Notes: generated by a model from the letters alone, not told the origin. DNA of 64,000 bases from Chryseolinea soli (GCF_003589925.1 NZ_CP032382.1:6448001-6512000); one strand, 5' to 3'. Shown: positions 34,499 through 45,985, counted from the first letter of the stretch. Made by a program: numbers and translations.

Positions 34499-37362
34499 GA
34501 ATCTTTACTATCCTCCTATTTCTAACCTGCGCCGGCTACGCGAAAGCACAATTGCGTACCCTATCAGGAAGGTTGGTTGACTCAAGCGAAAACCCATTGC
34601 CCGGCGTCAACATCCTTATCAAAGGAACGGCCATCGGCACCACAACCGATGCTAACGGATACTACTCCATCGATGTACCCGTTGGTGCCACCCTGGTATT
34701 CTCCTTTATCGGCATGAAAACCAGCGAAGTGGTCGTCACGGCCGACAATCTCAGTAAGCCCCCACAGCGCATTCCACCGGAACGAAAAAAAACCAGCACA
34801 CGATCACTTTCCGCCATGCTGTTCAAAGATTCCACACAGATCAATGAACCCGGTGTGGCCGTGCTCACGGATGAAACCCCATCCTATTCCAACCGCGTGT
34901 CTATTCAGCCCGACCAGATCAAATCCATCCGGCTCTTCGGAAAGAAATATGCGATCACCACCTTCGAGTCGCAGGGTACCTCGGAGGTTGCCGGTGGGCG
35001 TCTCACCTTATCCGTTGGCCTGGAGCGCGTGAACAAGCTCCCTCACCTGCAAACCACCTTTGCACAAGGTCGGCCCGAGAATGGACAAACGATCTGGCGA
35101 GGCCCCGACCAACAGGAGATCTTTAGCTGGGGGCCGCTGATGCGAACACTGGAGTTTGATGGCAGCCATTACGCTTTCGATCGTCAGGGGCGTTTGGTCA
35201 CCGCAGGAACGGGAAACGGAAGTGCCGCACAGGCCTATGATGCTTCCCCTATTTTTCGCACGGGCATGACCACGTCGGCCGAGCTCTTGCTGATGATCCC
35301 CGCATTAAAAAAAGGGATGCTTTCGCTGGACCTGGAGAACCGGACGCGGTTGGGTGTTATTCCAAACACCGATTACAAACGTCAGAATATCTCCATTGCG
35401 TTAAAACGCTTTCGTCTCACCTCCCGCACCACGATCGACGGGATGGTCACCTACAATCATTCGGCCGGAACGTTGATGAATCGTGGCGCCAACCTGGCCA
35501 CCGTGATCGGTTCGATCTATCGCACCCCGGCGACGTTCGACAATACGAACGGACACGGCCGGTCGGCCCTGCACACCACCGATGCCTACCAACTTGCCGA
35601 TGGCACCGCCCGAACACATGCACCGGGGGCGGTTGACAATCCCTACGGACTGCTCAGCACCTTGCCCGACCACGAACAACAAAACCGTTTCTTCTCCACC
35701 CTAACCCTGCAAAGCAGCGCCATCCGAAAAATAAATCTTACGAGCAATGCCAGTTTTGAAAAGCAGGCTAACACGATCGTGCATGGATTCCCGGTGGGCT
35801 ATGCGGCCTACCCGGCGGGAAGACTTACCCACCGTGGCGACGACGAAACCGTGGCAAAAGCCTTCGTGTCTCCGGAATACACGAGTCCCAATTATGCTTT
35901 CAAGTTCTCGGCTTCGTATCAGCTCCTTTACACGCAACGTGCACTCCATCGCGAAGACGGGTTCGACTTCAATCATCAGGATATGGACCTCGAAAATGCC
36001 ACGCGTAGCACACTGCTTCAACGCACGCTCTCGCGGACCCTGCAGGAAATTTCGGTAGGCGGCCAATATCGTTACCATGATTTTTTGTTGATCAAGCTCT
36101 CAGAACGGAACTACTTCTCTTCTACGGTGAGCGCCAAAAATTACACCAATCTCTTTCCTATGGCGGCGATCAGCGCCAATCTGGCTTCGCCGATCTACAT
36201 GGGTGATATCAATAAGCTTGAGCCGTACGTTACCCTATCCCGCGGTTTGCATGAAGCGCCTTTGCTGTACAACAATTGGTCTTATCTCTCCACACGGCAG
36301 TCGCTGCAAAATTATAACAGCTTTTTCGAATCTACCGAGCTTTTTTTCCGGCGGGGATTGATTCCCGAAATCGAGCAAAAAATGGAGACCGGACTTTCCA
36401 TGGTGCTGTTCAATTATTTCAATTTTGACTTTGCCTACTTCAACAATCTCACCAGCAACTTCATCGCACCCCAGTGGGTACAGGGACAATTTTCGCTGCA
36501 GAATGTAGCATCCATTCGAAACACCGGTGCAACGGTATCCCTAAGCTACACGAAACCGATGTATTCGTCACAAGAACTGGGATGGGGTTTCAATTTGCGC
36601 TGGAGCTCCTATCGCAATGTGACCGAAGCCTTGAATACTCCGGATGCGTTCGTTCCGCTGGCGGGCTTTGCGTCTGTGGCTTCCGTGCTGGCGGCGGGCA
36701 AACCCGTTGGGGCGATCTATGGAACAACCTATCAGCGAAACGAAAACGGGCAACTGATCATTGATAGCGAGGGATATCCCGTGATGGATCCTTCCCTCAA
36801 AATGATCGGCAATCCCATTCCCGATTGGGTGTCGAGCCTGGGCGCGCACGTGCGCTGGCGGCGCGTAACGCTTTCCGTTTTGGTAGATTACAAAAAAGGC
36901 GGCGACGCCTGGAACGGTACCGCCCGCATGCTGGATTACCTCGGGCGATCGACCACCACGGCCGACCAGCGAAACACCAGCCAGTTTGTTTTCGAAGGGG
37001 TCGATGAAAATGGTCACACCAACACAAAACCGGTCGATTTTGCCAACCCCAACCAACCCGTGGAAGCCAACCGCTGGGTGCGCCAGGGTTGGGCTGGCGT
37101 GGGTGAAGACTACATCGAAAAGACTTCCTGGCTGCGGCTGAATGAAGTAACACTATCCTATTCGACTTTGCGCACGCGAACACGCAGGTTCATTAAGGAA
37201 ATGAATTTCGCACTGACGGCGAGAAATCTGTTGTTGATCACCCCCTACAAAGGCGTTGATCCGTCGTCGGCTTTATTTGGCTATAGTACCGGGGCGGGGC
37301 TCGATCTTTTCAACACCCCGGCCACACGCAGTTACAGTGCATTGATCACTTTAAAATTCTAA
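34492..37362 (+). CDS. SusC/RagA-type TonB-dependent outer-membrane barrel with reduced plug
   Basis: This 956-aa protein has a signal peptide (IFTILLFLTCAGYAKAQ) and a CarboxypepD_reg-like domain at about 20-90 (LSGRLVDSSENPLPGVNILI). A long SusC-type barrel follows, ending in TRSYSALITLKF. The usual SusC plug signatures (LNEVVVVGYG, LQGRVPGV, VRIRG) are missing. Only a shortened trace remains near residues 137-175 (QPDQIKSIRLFGKKYAITTF). The next gene, 2 nt downstream, carries a full SusC-type plug inside an alpha-2-macroglobulin, so the two products may act together. No SusD gene is adjacent. The ATG at 34495 is an equally good start. Confidence 0.8.
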   Translation: MMRIFTILLFLTCAGYAKAQLRTLSGRLVDSSENPLPGVNILIKGTAIGTTTDANGYYSIDVPVGATLVFSFIGMKTSEVVVTADNLSKPPQRIPPERKKTSTRSLSAMLFKDSTQINEPGVAVLTDETPSYSNRVSIQPDQIKSIRLFGKKYAITTFESQGTSEVAGGRLTLSVGLERVNKLPHLQTTFAQGRPENGQTIWRGPDQQEIFSWGPLMRTLEFDGSHYAFDRQGRLVTAGTGNGSAAQAYDASPIFRTGMTTSAELLLMIPALKKGMLSLDLENRTRLGVIPNTDYKRQNISIALKRFRLTSRTTIDGMVTYNHSAGTLMNRGANLATVIGSIYRTPATFDNTNGHGRSALHTTDAYQLADGTARTHAPGAVDNPYGLLSTLPDHEQQNRFFSTLTLQSSAIRKINLTSNASFEKQANTIVHGFPVGYAAYPAGRLTHRGDDETVAKAFVSPEYTSPNYAFKFSASYQLLYTQRALHREDGFDFNHQDMDLENATRSTLLQRTLSRTLQEISVGGQYRYHDFLLIKLSERNYFSSTVSAKNYTNLFPMAAISANLASPIYMGDINKLEPYVTLSRGLHEAPLLYNNWSYLSTRQSLQNYNSFFESTELFFRRGLIPEIEQKMETGLSMVLFNYFNFDFAYFNNLTSNFIAPQWVQGQFSLQNVASIRNTGATVSLSYTKPMYSSQELGWGFNLRWSSYRNVTEALNTPDAFVPLAGFASVASVLAAGKPVGAIYGTTYQRNENGQLIIDSEGYPVMDPSLKMIGNPIPDWVSSLGAHVRWRRVTLSVLVDYKKGGDAWNGTARMLDYLGRSTTTADQRNTSQFVFEGVDENGHTNTKPVDFANPNQPVEANRWVRQGWAGVGEDYIEKTSWLRLNEVTLSYSTLRTRTRRFIKEMNFALTARNLLLITPYKGVDPSSALFGYSTGAGLDLFNTPATRSYSALITLKF

Positions 37363-37364
37363 CC

Positions 37365-40300
37365 ATGAAACGTCTTCTTTATATCGCCCTCGTCCTGCTG
37401 GCCGGCGTCGTCTTGCAGGCATCCGACAGTGTTCCATTCCTCGAAAAGTTGAAAGCAAGCCTGCACCGCTTCAACCAACGCTATCCTGAGGAAAAGGTGT
37501 ATCTCCATCTTGACAAAACATTCTATAAACCGGGTGAAGACATTTGGTTCAACGCCTTTGTGCTGGAAGCCCGCCATAACACGCCAACCCAGATCAGCGA
37601 TGTGGTGTATGTAGAGCTGATCGATCCCCGCGGCAACTTGGCGTCGCGGCTGGAATTGTTTGTAAAAGATGGAACCAGCCGGGGTGATTTTAAACTCACG
37701 GACCAGGCTTCCGGCGGACTGTATACGCTCAAAGCCTATACGCAGTGGATGAAGAACGACGGTGTGGAAAATGTTTTTAGCAAAAAGATCCAGGTCCAAA
37801 CCGTGATCACACCGCGCCTGTTGTTAAAACTTGATTTCGAGAAAGAAGCCTATGGACCCGGTGATGTCGTGAAGGCAAAACTCACGGCAAAAAATCTAAA
37901 GAACGAAACCGTCGCAGCGACCATAAAGTACACGGCCGCGCTCTCCGGCGAACAAGTCTTTTCTTCGGAGCTGCAGGCCAGCGAACAAGGTATCGCCACT
38001 CTTACCTTCACACTCCCCGCGGATCTCAAAACGTCCGATGGATTGCTGCAGGCGATCGTCACCGACAACGGTGTGGAAGAGTCCATCTCGCGAGCCATTC
38101 CCATCGTGCTCAACCACATCACCCTTCAATTCTTCCCCGAAGGAGGCGATCTTGTCGACGCCGTAACGAACACGGTGGCGTTTAAAGCCGTGAACGAGTT
38201 TGGAAAAGGTGCCGATGTTGCCGGGGAGATCCGCGATGAGAATGACCGGTTTGTTTGCCGTTTCGAAAGCTATCACATGGGCATGGGGACATTTTTCTTT
38301 CGTCCGGAGGCAGGAAAGCGGTATCACGCGGTGCTGAAAACGCCGGTGGGTATTGCCGCCACCACGCCGCTTCCGGCGTCGCGACCAGAAGGTTTTGCGC
38401 TTCACAAGGCCGCTCAAGATCCATCGGAAACCAGCTTTGAGATAACGGCTCCTTTCGCAACCACGGGCTATCTCGTGGGACAAGTACAAGGCGAGATCTA
38501 CCACGCCGAGATGATCACGTTTCAAAAAGGGAGCAACAACATCCGGGTCAATACAAAATTGTTTCCGGCCGGTGTGGCTGTCTTCACGGTGTTTGATGCA
38601 CAGGGACTGGAACAATGTGAACGCGTGGTGTTCGTTAATCCCGACCGGCAATTGTCCGTGAAGCTGACGCCTGACAAGAAACACTATCAACCCGGCGAAA
38701 AAGTTTCCCTCCACATCGAAACATCCGACGACAAGGGCCATCCCATTCCCGCAAAATTATCACTGGCCGTAGCCGACGACCAACTGATCTCGCTGGCCAA
38801 CGATAAGCAGGACCATATCCTCTCCTGGTTCCTCCTCTCCTCGGAGGTGAAAGGTGAAATTCAGGAGCCGTCGTTCTATTTCGACAAAGAGGAACCAAAA
38901 GCCAGTCAGGCGTTGGATAATTTGCTGATGACACAAGGTTGGCGAAGATTCCGCTGGCACGAGCTGGATACGGAAAAGAACTTAACCTACACACCCGAAA
39001 AGGAAGGTCTCCTGTTTGGACAAGTAACCGATGCCAAGAACGGGGGCGTGGACGATGAGGTTACCCTGATAGAACTCAACAACAAACGGCGCATCATCAA
39101 GGTCCGGGCCACCGCCAACGGGAATTTCCTGTTCAAAAATACCGATGCCACCACACCGGTACTCTTGCTCACGAACAGCTCCAACCACATCATCCTGCAG
39201 AAAGAAAGTACACGTGCTGGCACCGCTTACCTGCCCATCCAGGGTGAAGCGGTCCTAGACGACGCTAAACGAAAGGAGACCATACAAGAGACCGGTATGC
39301 CAGCCGTTGTGCCGGCGCAACAAATTGGAAAAAGCGCCGGGTTGGATCTTCGTATGCAGGAAGACGTACAATCGCTGAATGAAGTGGTGGTGGTTGGATA
39401 CGCTGCTTCCGAGCGAAGAGATCTTACAGGATCCGTTACCTCTGTCCAGACAAACGATTGGATTCCTTTTGTTCCGGTCATCAATATTGAAGGAGCTTTG
39501 CAAGGCCGCGTGGCGGGTCTTCAGGTTGTCCGTCAAAATGGGAATGCCGGGGCTTCTTCCAATGTACAATTGAGAGGTATCGGTTCCCTCTCGGGTGGGA
39601 ACGAACCGCTCTTTGTGATCGATGGCGTGCCCGTGTCCACCAGTCTCAACGGCAATTTCGCTACCAGCGGCCTGGTGAGTCCCGATGACGTGGAGAGCAT
39701 CACGGTGCTTCATTCGCCGGAGGCTTCTGCGATTTATGGCAGCCGTGCAACGAACGGCGTGATTGTGATCAACACCCGCTCCCGGCTATACTTCGGCAGC
39801 TATTCGCAGAAGAAACGACGCCAGCGGTATTCGCACGTGACGGTACAACCCCGGGCCTTTACCGCAACACGCGAATTCTATGTGCCCTTCCATTCAAAGA
39901 GAGACCAGACCGACGAGCGCCGGGATTTCCGCACCACCGTGTATTGGAATCCTTCCGTGGTCACGGATGAAAAAGGTCAAGCCACCGTTTCATTTTACAA
40001 CACCGATGCCGTGAGCAGCTTCCGCATCACGGCCGAAGGAATCTCCGGTCGCGGATTGCTGGGAAGAAAAGAAGAAACCTATTTCACCCAACTCCCCTTT
40101 TCGCTCGATGCCAAGCTGCCGGAATTTATCGGGTATGAGGATACGCTCAAGATTCAAGTGCGCATAAAAAATACGACCTCTAAAGTATTGACCGGCGAGC
40201 TGGTCCTCGACCTACCCGGCGAATTGATGGCGTCAACACGAATGCTGCCGGTGAATGTTGGGGCGGCAACTACAGAAACGGTGGTGGTGACGCTCATACC

Positions 40301-41981
40301 GAAAGCTAAAACCGGGCGGTACCCCATCGCCATCCGCCTTATCGCCGCCAGCGGCAGACACGACGAGATCCGACAGACCTTGCAGGTTCACCCGGTAGGA
40401 TTTCCGGTGCGGCTTGATTTTGGAGCGAAGACGTTGGATACGCTGGTGCGCTTCTCGGTTCACGACATAGAACAAGGATCGCTCCAGGCAACGTTCTCCG
40501 CTTTCCCCGATGTGATCAGTGATCTTTTTCACGGGGCCGAATCAATTTTGAGTGAACCGCACGGTTGCTTTGAGCAAGTGTCGTCGAGCACGTTTCCCAA
40601 TATCCTTGCTTTACAGTTTATGCAGCAATCGGAAAAGATCGATCCGGCAGTGAACACACGGGCCTTGGATTTTATAAAAGACGGATACAAACGGCTCGCG
40701 GCCTACGAAATTGCCGGCGGGGGCTTTGAGTGGTTTGGCCACCCGCCCGCACACGAGGCGCTCTCGGCTTATGGGCTTGTTGAATTCTATGAGATGAAAA
40801 AAGTGTATCCCAACGTGGATGACGCGATGTTGAAACGCACGCGCGATTGGTTGTTGTCCCGGCGCGACAATAAAGGCGGATTCAAGCAAAACCGGGGCAA
40901 GTATGGATTTTCCGCGGCTCCGGCGGAAGTGAACAACGCTTACATCGTATATGCGCTCGCCCTTACCGGCACTACCGACATTCGGAAGGAATATGAAACC
41001 GCGCGCGATGAGGCTTGGAAAAGCAAAGATTCCTATCGCATGGCGCTCGTGGCCAATGCAGCATTCGCACTAAGGGCGATGGATGATTATCATCGCTTTG
41101 TGAATTACTTCCAGGAGGTGGCGCATACCCGCGGCCTAACCTCTCTCTCAGCGGCTTGTTCCATTACCTACAGCTGGGGAATATCGCTCTCGCAGGAAAC
41201 CTTGGGTTTCTGGGTGCAGGCCCTGGCAAAAGAAGGTTATTCGCATAACACGATGATGACCGCCTGTATTCAACACATCCTTCAAAATCGGAGCTACGGC
41301 GGCTTCGGCTCAACCCAAGCCACCACGGTATGCCTACAAGCCCTGACAACATACGCCAGCGCCATGCGCACCGCACAAGAAGGCGGCGAGATTCAACTGA
41401 CGGTAAACAACCAACGCGGCGGCCTCGTCGCCTATGAAAAGGACACACAAAAGAAACTCGAACTCCATGATTTCGCTCAGAACCTGACCAGCAATGGCCC
41501 ACAATCCATCCGCGTTGCCTTTGACAAAACCCAACACCCCATCCCGTTTCACCTTCAATTACAATGGAGCTCGAAAACTCCGGTGTCCAGCGACCTGTGC
41601 AAAGTGGGCATCAAAACATCGCTGCTCCAAACGGCGGTGCGCGTGAATGAGACCGTGCGGATGAATGTGACGCTCACCAACAAAACACACGAGGGCCTTC
41701 CCATGACCATGGCGGTGGTGGGTATCCCCGGTGGCCTCAGTGCACAACCCTGGCAGTTGAAAGCCCTCCAAGAAAAGGGAGCGTTTGATTTCTATGAGAT
41801 CATCGGCGACCGCATCGCATTTTACTATCGCGAAATGGGTCCGTCGGCCGTTCAGACCATCGCCCTTGACCTGAAGGCAGAAGTGGCGGGACGCTACACG
41901 GGCGCGGCCAACTCGGCTTATCTTTATTACAATAACGAATCGAAAGACTGGAGCAAAGGATTGACGATTGCTATCCGCTGA
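37365..41981 (+). CDS. Alpha-2-macroglobulin family protein with inserted SusC-type TonB plug domain
   Basis: This 1538-aa protein has a signal peptide (LLYIALVLLAGVVLQA). The N-terminal macroglobulin domains start with YPEEKVYLHLDKTFYKPGED. A TonB plug follows at about residues 665-810, with LNEVVVVGYAASERRDLTG, LQGRVAGLQVV, VQLRGIGSL, PLFVIDGVPV and AIYGSRATNGVIVI in canonical order. The macroglobulin bait and thioester part then resumes. The thioester motif CFEQ is intact (Cys1068), followed by the alpha/alpha toroid. Bacterial A2Ms covalently trap proteases at the cell envelope. The start is 2 nt after the SusC-type barrel gene, indicating coupling. Confidence 0.85.
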   Translation: MKRLLYIALVLLAGVVLQASDSVPFLEKLKASLHRFNQRYPEEKVYLHLDKTFYKPGEDIWFNAFVLEARHNTPTQISDVVYVELIDPRGNLASRLELFVKDGTSRGDFKLTDQASGGLYTLKAYTQWMKNDGVENVFSKKIQVQTVITPRLLLKLDFEKEAYGPGDVVKAKLTAKNLKNETVAATIKYTAALSGEQVFSSELQASEQGIATLTFTLPADLKTSDGLLQAIVTDNGVEESISRAIPIVLNHITLQFFPEGGDLVDAVTNTVAFKAVNEFGKGADVAGEIRDENDRFVCRFESYHMGMGTFFFRPEAGKRYHAVLKTPVGIAATTPLPASRPEGFALHKAAQDPSETSFEITAPFATTGYLVGQVQGEIYHAEMITFQKGSNNIRVNTKLFPAGVAVFTVFDAQGLEQCERVVFVNPDRQLSVKLTPDKKHYQPGEKVSLHIETSDDKGHPIPAKLSLAVADDQLISLANDKQDHILSWFLLSSEVKGEIQEPSFYFDKEEPKASQALDNLLMTQGWRRFRWHELDTEKNLTYTPEKEGLLFGQVTDAKNGGVDDEVTLIELNNKRRIIKVRATANGNFLFKNTDATTPVLLLTNSSNHIILQKESTRAGTAYLPIQGEAVLDDAKRKETIQETGMPAVVPAQQIGKSAGLDLRMQEDVQSLNEVVVVGYAASERRDLTGSVTSVQTNDWIPFVPVINIEGALQGRVAGLQVVRQNGNAGASSNVQLRGIGSLSGGNEPLFVIDGVPVSTSLNGNFATSGLVSPDDVESITVLHSPEASAIYGSRATNGVIVINTRSRLYFGSYSQKKRRQRYSHVTVQPRAFTATREFYVPFHSKRDQTDERRDFRTTVYWNPSVVTDEKGQATVSFYNTDAVSSFRITAEGISGRGLLGRKEETYFTQLPFSLDAKLPEFIGYEDTLKIQVRIKNTTSKVLTGELVLDLPGELMASTRMLPVNVGAATTETVVVTLIPKAKTGRYPIAIRLIAASGRHDEIRQTLQVHPVGFPVRLDFGAKTLDTLVRFSVHDIEQGSLQATFSAFPDVISDLFHGAESILSEPHGCFEQVSSSTFPNILALQFMQQSEKIDPAVNTRALDFIKDGYKRLAAYEIAGGGFEWFGHPPAHEALSAYGLVEFYEMKKVYPNVDDAMLKRTRDWLLSRRDNKGGFKQNRGKYGFSAAPAEVNNAYIVYALALTGTTDIRKEYETARDEAWKSKDSYRMALVANAAFALRAMDDYHRFVNYFQEVAHTRGLTSLSAACSITYSWGISLSQETLGFWVQALAKEGYSHNTMMTACIQHILQNRSYGGFGSTQATTVCLQALTTYASAMRTAQEGGEIQLTVNNQRGGLVAYEKDTQKKLELHDFAQNLTSNGPQSIRVAFDKTQHPIPFHLQLQWSSKTPVSSDLCKVGIKTSLLQTAVRVNETVRMNVTLTNKTHEGLPMTMAVVGIPGGLSAQPWQLKALQEKGAFDFYEIIGDRIAFYYREMGPSAVQTIALDLKAEVAGRYTGAANSAYLYYNNESKDWSKGLTIAIR

Positions 41982-42061
41982 TGCTAGATTGGGTCGGCCG
42001 ACTGTGGTTTGTCGTTTACTTCGCTTCCGTAACAATGAAGCCCCAAAAAATGGTAGAATGG

Positions 42062-42093
42062 TTTGATAAAATGTATTGAATCTTGTATTGTTG
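42062..42093 (+). promoter_or_regulatory. Candidate promoter for the adenylate-kinase-like gene
   Basis: TTTG at 42062-42065 and TATTGTTG at 42086-42093 (one mismatch to TAnnTTTG) are separated by 20 nt, the usual Bacteroidota spacing. The predicted transcript would begin near 42098, about 60 nt before the ATG. Confidence 0.35.
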
Positions 42094-42157
42094 AAGGAGA
42101 GGGAACGAGTCTCGATAGAGAACCGACCCGGCAATCCAAAGGATGTAGCTCCTCGTT

Positions 42158-42727
42158 ATGCGCCTGATCCATCTGCTTTACATTGATCTTCATTTGCCTA
42201 AGGGACTTATTTTAAATGCATTTGTTAATTGCGTCCGGTCTCACGTAATCGTATTAGAGGATTCACTCCAAAATCAATTGCGCATCGACTCGGCCCTAAC
42301 CACGGAAATAAAAAAACACATCGAAAGCAGAAGTATTGTCCCAAGCCATCTCATCGAGCAAATAATTGAACAGCATATTGATCCGACCTCTACGCAAGAT
42401 ACAGTGATAGTAGGCTACCCTAAATCAATTCAACAATTGGAGAGCTTCGAAAAATTTGCCCATGCAAAAGCGTTGCATATTTCAAGATGCTGGCACTTCA
42501 AGCATGCAGATTTTGATCTATTCGTGGATAAGGCGAAGCGGGCGTGGCATGCCAAGCACGGCGATGATACACTCGATCATTGGGCCAGCATCAACAGGAC
42601 GACCAAAGAGGTTGGATCATTGAAATCCACTAACAAATACTTGTGGGCTGTAGTCGAACTGACCTATGAAAACTTCAACCGTGCGGCCTACATTGAAGGA
42701 GAGATCGTAAAAAATATCAATGCTTAA
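42158..42727 (+). CDS. Adenylate-kinase-like protein lacking a P-loop
   Basis: This 189-aa protein aligns by eye with the nucleotide-monophosphate-binding part of adenylate kinases. ALTTEIKKHIESRSIVPSHL corresponds to the segment ending GxLVPDEL, and VIVGYPKSIQQLESFEKF corresponds to LDGFPRTxxQAexL. The N-terminus (IDLHLPKGLILNAFV) stands where GxPGSGKGTQ is expected and lacks the glycines and Lys/Thr of the P-loop. The LID and C-terminal arginines are not apparent. ATP-dependent kinase activity is therefore unlikely, and the protein may be a binding or regulatory pseudoenzyme. Confidence 0.55.
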   Translation: MRLIHLLYIDLHLPKGLILNAFVNCVRSHVIVLEDSLQNQLRIDSALTTEIKKHIESRSIVPSHLIEQIIEQHIDPTSTQDTVIVGYPKSIQQLESFEKFAHAKALHISRCWHFKHADFDLFVDKAKRAWHAKHGDDTLDHWASINRTTKEVGSLKSTNKYLWAVVELTYENFNRAAYIEGEIVKNINA

Positions 42728-42782
42728 GCTCCACAAAAGAACCACACATTTTCATTGAATCTCTTTTCAGTAAAAAGGAATC

Positions 42783-43256
42783 TCAATAAAAATGACCGAT
42801 CTTCTGATCCAACACATCAAACTCACCCGGAAATTTAGCTTCTAATTTAACCAACGACGCTTTCAGGTTTTTCAACCGGTCTACCAGCACATCCTTATCA
42901 TAGATCGTCCCGTTATGCAGCATATCATCCAGGATCACCCAGATAAAATTAACGAGTTCAGGAATGTTCACCTGCTCATGTTCCTTTTCCAAGGTATCCA
43001 TTGCCGTGAGCACCAATCGCTGCAGCCGCTCGTAGTCCTCTTCCCGGAAGGGCGCAGTGCTCAGCAACAAAAGAGATTCCACACAAGGGTTCTTTTGTTC
43101 TAAGCCCGATTCATTCGCCTCAAAGAATTCGTTTCTTAACGCCGTCTCATTGGACAAAAAGTGCGTTCTCATCTCCAGTGGCAGTGAAGACCAATCTTTC
43201 GGTTTGGTTTCTTTCAGCCGGGTAGCATATAGATTATTAAACTCCGTTAACGTCAT
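42783..43256 (-). CDS. Hypothetical helical protein
   Basis: This is a 157-aa soluble, acidic, predominantly helical protein (MTLTEFNNLYATRLKE; IPELVNFIWVILDDMLHNG). No family is recognised. It lies downstream of tRNA-Glu on the same strand but is separated from it by a terminator, so it probably has its own promoter. Confidence 0.6.
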   Translation of the reverse strand: MTLTEFNNLYATRLKETKPKDWSSLPLEMRTHFLSNETALRNEFFEANESGLEQKNPCVESLLLLSTAPFREEDYERLQRLVLTAMDTLEKEHEQVNIPELVNFIWVILDDMLHNGTIYDKDVLVDRLKNLKASLVKLEAKFPGEFDVLDQKIGHFY

Positions 43257-43328
43257 GGGTTTGGATACGATATTGGGAAAGAAACGTAACCACTATTCTA
43301 TAACGTTTGAGAGGGAACGTTAGCGGCA

Positions 43329-43362
43329 TAAAAAAACCTGGATACTTCCATATCCAGGTTTT
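43329..43362 (-). terminator. Terminator of tRNA-Glu
   Basis: A perfect 10-bp inverted repeat (AACCTGGATA at 43335-43344 with TATCCAGGTT at 43351-43360, 6-nt loop) is followed on the minus strand by a T-run. It lies just past the 3' end of the tRNA. Confidence 0.8.
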
Positions 43363-43370
43363 GCTTGTAG

Positions 43371-43442
43371 TAGTCCGTACGGGAATCGAACCCGTGTTAC
43401 CAGAATGAAAATCTGGTGTCCTAACCCCTAGACGAACGGACC
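43371..43442 (-). tRNA. tRNA-Glu (anticodon TTC)
   Basis: The 72-nt minus-strand sequence folds as a cloverleaf. The acceptor is GGTCCGT with ACGGACT (first pair G-U). The anticodon stem CCAGA/TCTGG encloses loop TTTTCAT with anticodon TTC. The T-arm is ACGGG TTCGATT CCCGT, and the discriminator is A. CCA is not encoded. A terminator follows immediately. Confidence 0.95.
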
Positions 43443-43589
43443 TTGTGGGTTTGTTGTTGTGAGTGTGAATTGACCTCTCGATCTGTGTGTTTCTCTCAAC
43501 GTTGCCGTTAAGAGGGTGCAAATATAGATTGACGATGTTGATTTGCAAACCTGTGCAGTAAAATTTTTCTAAAACCGTATTTTATTTCG

Positions 43590-44646
<1,057 letters not shown>

Positions 44647-44667
44647 GACCGATTTTCAAATACACGT

Positions 44668-44699
44668 AAAAGGCCGTCCCCAAAGGGCGGCCTTTTTCT
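44668..44699 (+). terminator. Terminator of the GAPDH gene
   Basis: AAAGGCCG and CGGCCTTT pair around a short C/G-rich loop, followed by a T-tract (CCTTTTTCTTT) on the plus strand, 22 nt after the GAPDH stop. Confidence 0.85.
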
Positions 44700-44803
44700 T
44701 TGACCAACCGTTAGGTCACGTTGGGGTGGGTGAAAAATAAAGGAAGGCCGGGGTGAAGATTTTTTATCCTGAATTCGTTTATAACAGGGAACATCGACCT
44801 CCG

Positions 44804-45985
44804 GTGAACAATCATTACCAAATACTAGGACTCACCCAAGCCGCGGATGCCGCGCAGATTCGGGCCGCTTATAAACGGCTGGCCATGACCTATCATCCCG
44901 ACCATAACCCGGGTAATCGCACAGCCGAAGAGCGGTTCAAAGAGATCAACGAAGCCTACCACATCCTCTCCGACCCGCTGAAAAAGTCGCGCTACGATTC
45001 GCTGCTGAACTACGCCTTCGACGAACAGCAACGGGCGGATTACCGGCGCGAAGAAAACAAACGCAAATACTACCGGTGGCAACAAGCCCAGCGGAAGTAC
45101 TATGTCATCGACCGGGAATATTTCAAGATCCAGGCCCTGGCCTTCCTGGTGTTCACCGTCATTGCCGGCTTTTGTTTTGCCCTGCTGCACACGGCAAACT
45201 ACATGATGGAAGAACGTCGCCTGGAACACAACCTGGCTACCAGCCGGTCGCTCCGGCAAGTCGACACCTTGTTTGCCACCGGCCGGTTCGACGACGCCTT
45301 CTCGCTCATTCAAACCCTGGGCGAACAAGATCCCCTCGAATACCGCTTCCACTATGCCCAGGATAGCCTCCTCACCGCCCTGAAAGTCATGGCCGACGAG
45401 CGGTTTGCAAACCAGGAGTTCTCCGACGCCGTGGCCCAATACCTGGTGCTCAAAAAACACGAAGACCCCGTACGGACCGAAACCCTGCGCCAAATTTCCA
45501 TCTGCGAGTTCTACCTGGGAAACTACAAGGAGTCGCTGCTGGCCATGAAGCACCTGCACAACCAGGATCCCCGTAACCTGCAGTTGGTCTACGAGATCGG
45601 GTCGCTCTACCTGGAAAAACTGGAAGATCCCCACGAAGCTTTACACTATTTCACCCTGGGCAAAAAATTGTTCGGCGAAAACCTCACGGAGGTCTATGGC
45701 CCTTCCTACCAGCTGGTGATGGACCCCACGGAAGTGCCCGACATTTACTTTCACATCTTCCTAAACCGGGGTCGCACCAACCTTGTTTTGGAGAACTATG
45801 AAGAAGCCCTGAAGGATTGCGACCTGGCCATCGCGCTGCGACCTGGTCAAGGCACGCCGTATGCCATAAGAGCCCTGGCGGCCGTACGGCTTAAATACTT
45901 CGACCGGGCCTGCACGGACCTGGCGCAAGCCCAATCGTTGGGCGTTACCGAAGCGGAGGTCCTGCGGCGTAAATACTGTCGGTAG
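44804..45985 (+). CDS. J-domain membrane protein with TPR repeats
   Basis: A J domain starts immediately (NNHYQILGL) and has the diagnostic HPD in YHPDHNPGN, so it should stimulate an Hsp70/DnaK ATPase. A membrane segment follows at about residues 110-130 ([18 protein letters not shown]). A C-terminal region of about 240 residues carries TPR-like repeats for protein binding (for example [27 protein letters not shown]). The GTG at 44804 is chosen because J proteins normally begin just before this motif. An upstream GTG at 44753, preceded by AGGAAGG, would add 17 residues. Confidence 0.8.
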   Translation: MNNHYQILGLTQAADAAQIRAAYKRLAMTYHPDHNPGNRTAEERFKEINEAYHILSDPLKKSRYDSLLNYAFDEQQRADYRREENKRKYYRWQQAQRKYYVIDREYFKIQALAFLVFTVIAGFCFALLHTANYMMEERRLEHNLATSRSLRQVDTLFATGRFDDAFSLIQTLGEQDPLEYRFHYAQDSLLTALKVMADERFANQEFSDAVAQYLVLKKHEDPVRTETLRQISICEFYLGNYKESLLAMKHLHNQDPRNLQLVYEIGSLYLEKLEDPHEALHYFTLGKKLFGENLTEVYGPSYQLVMDPTEVPDIYFHIFLNRGRTNLVLENYEEALKDCDLAIALRPGQGTPYAIRALAAVRLKYFDRACTDLAQAQSLGVTEAEVLRRKYCR

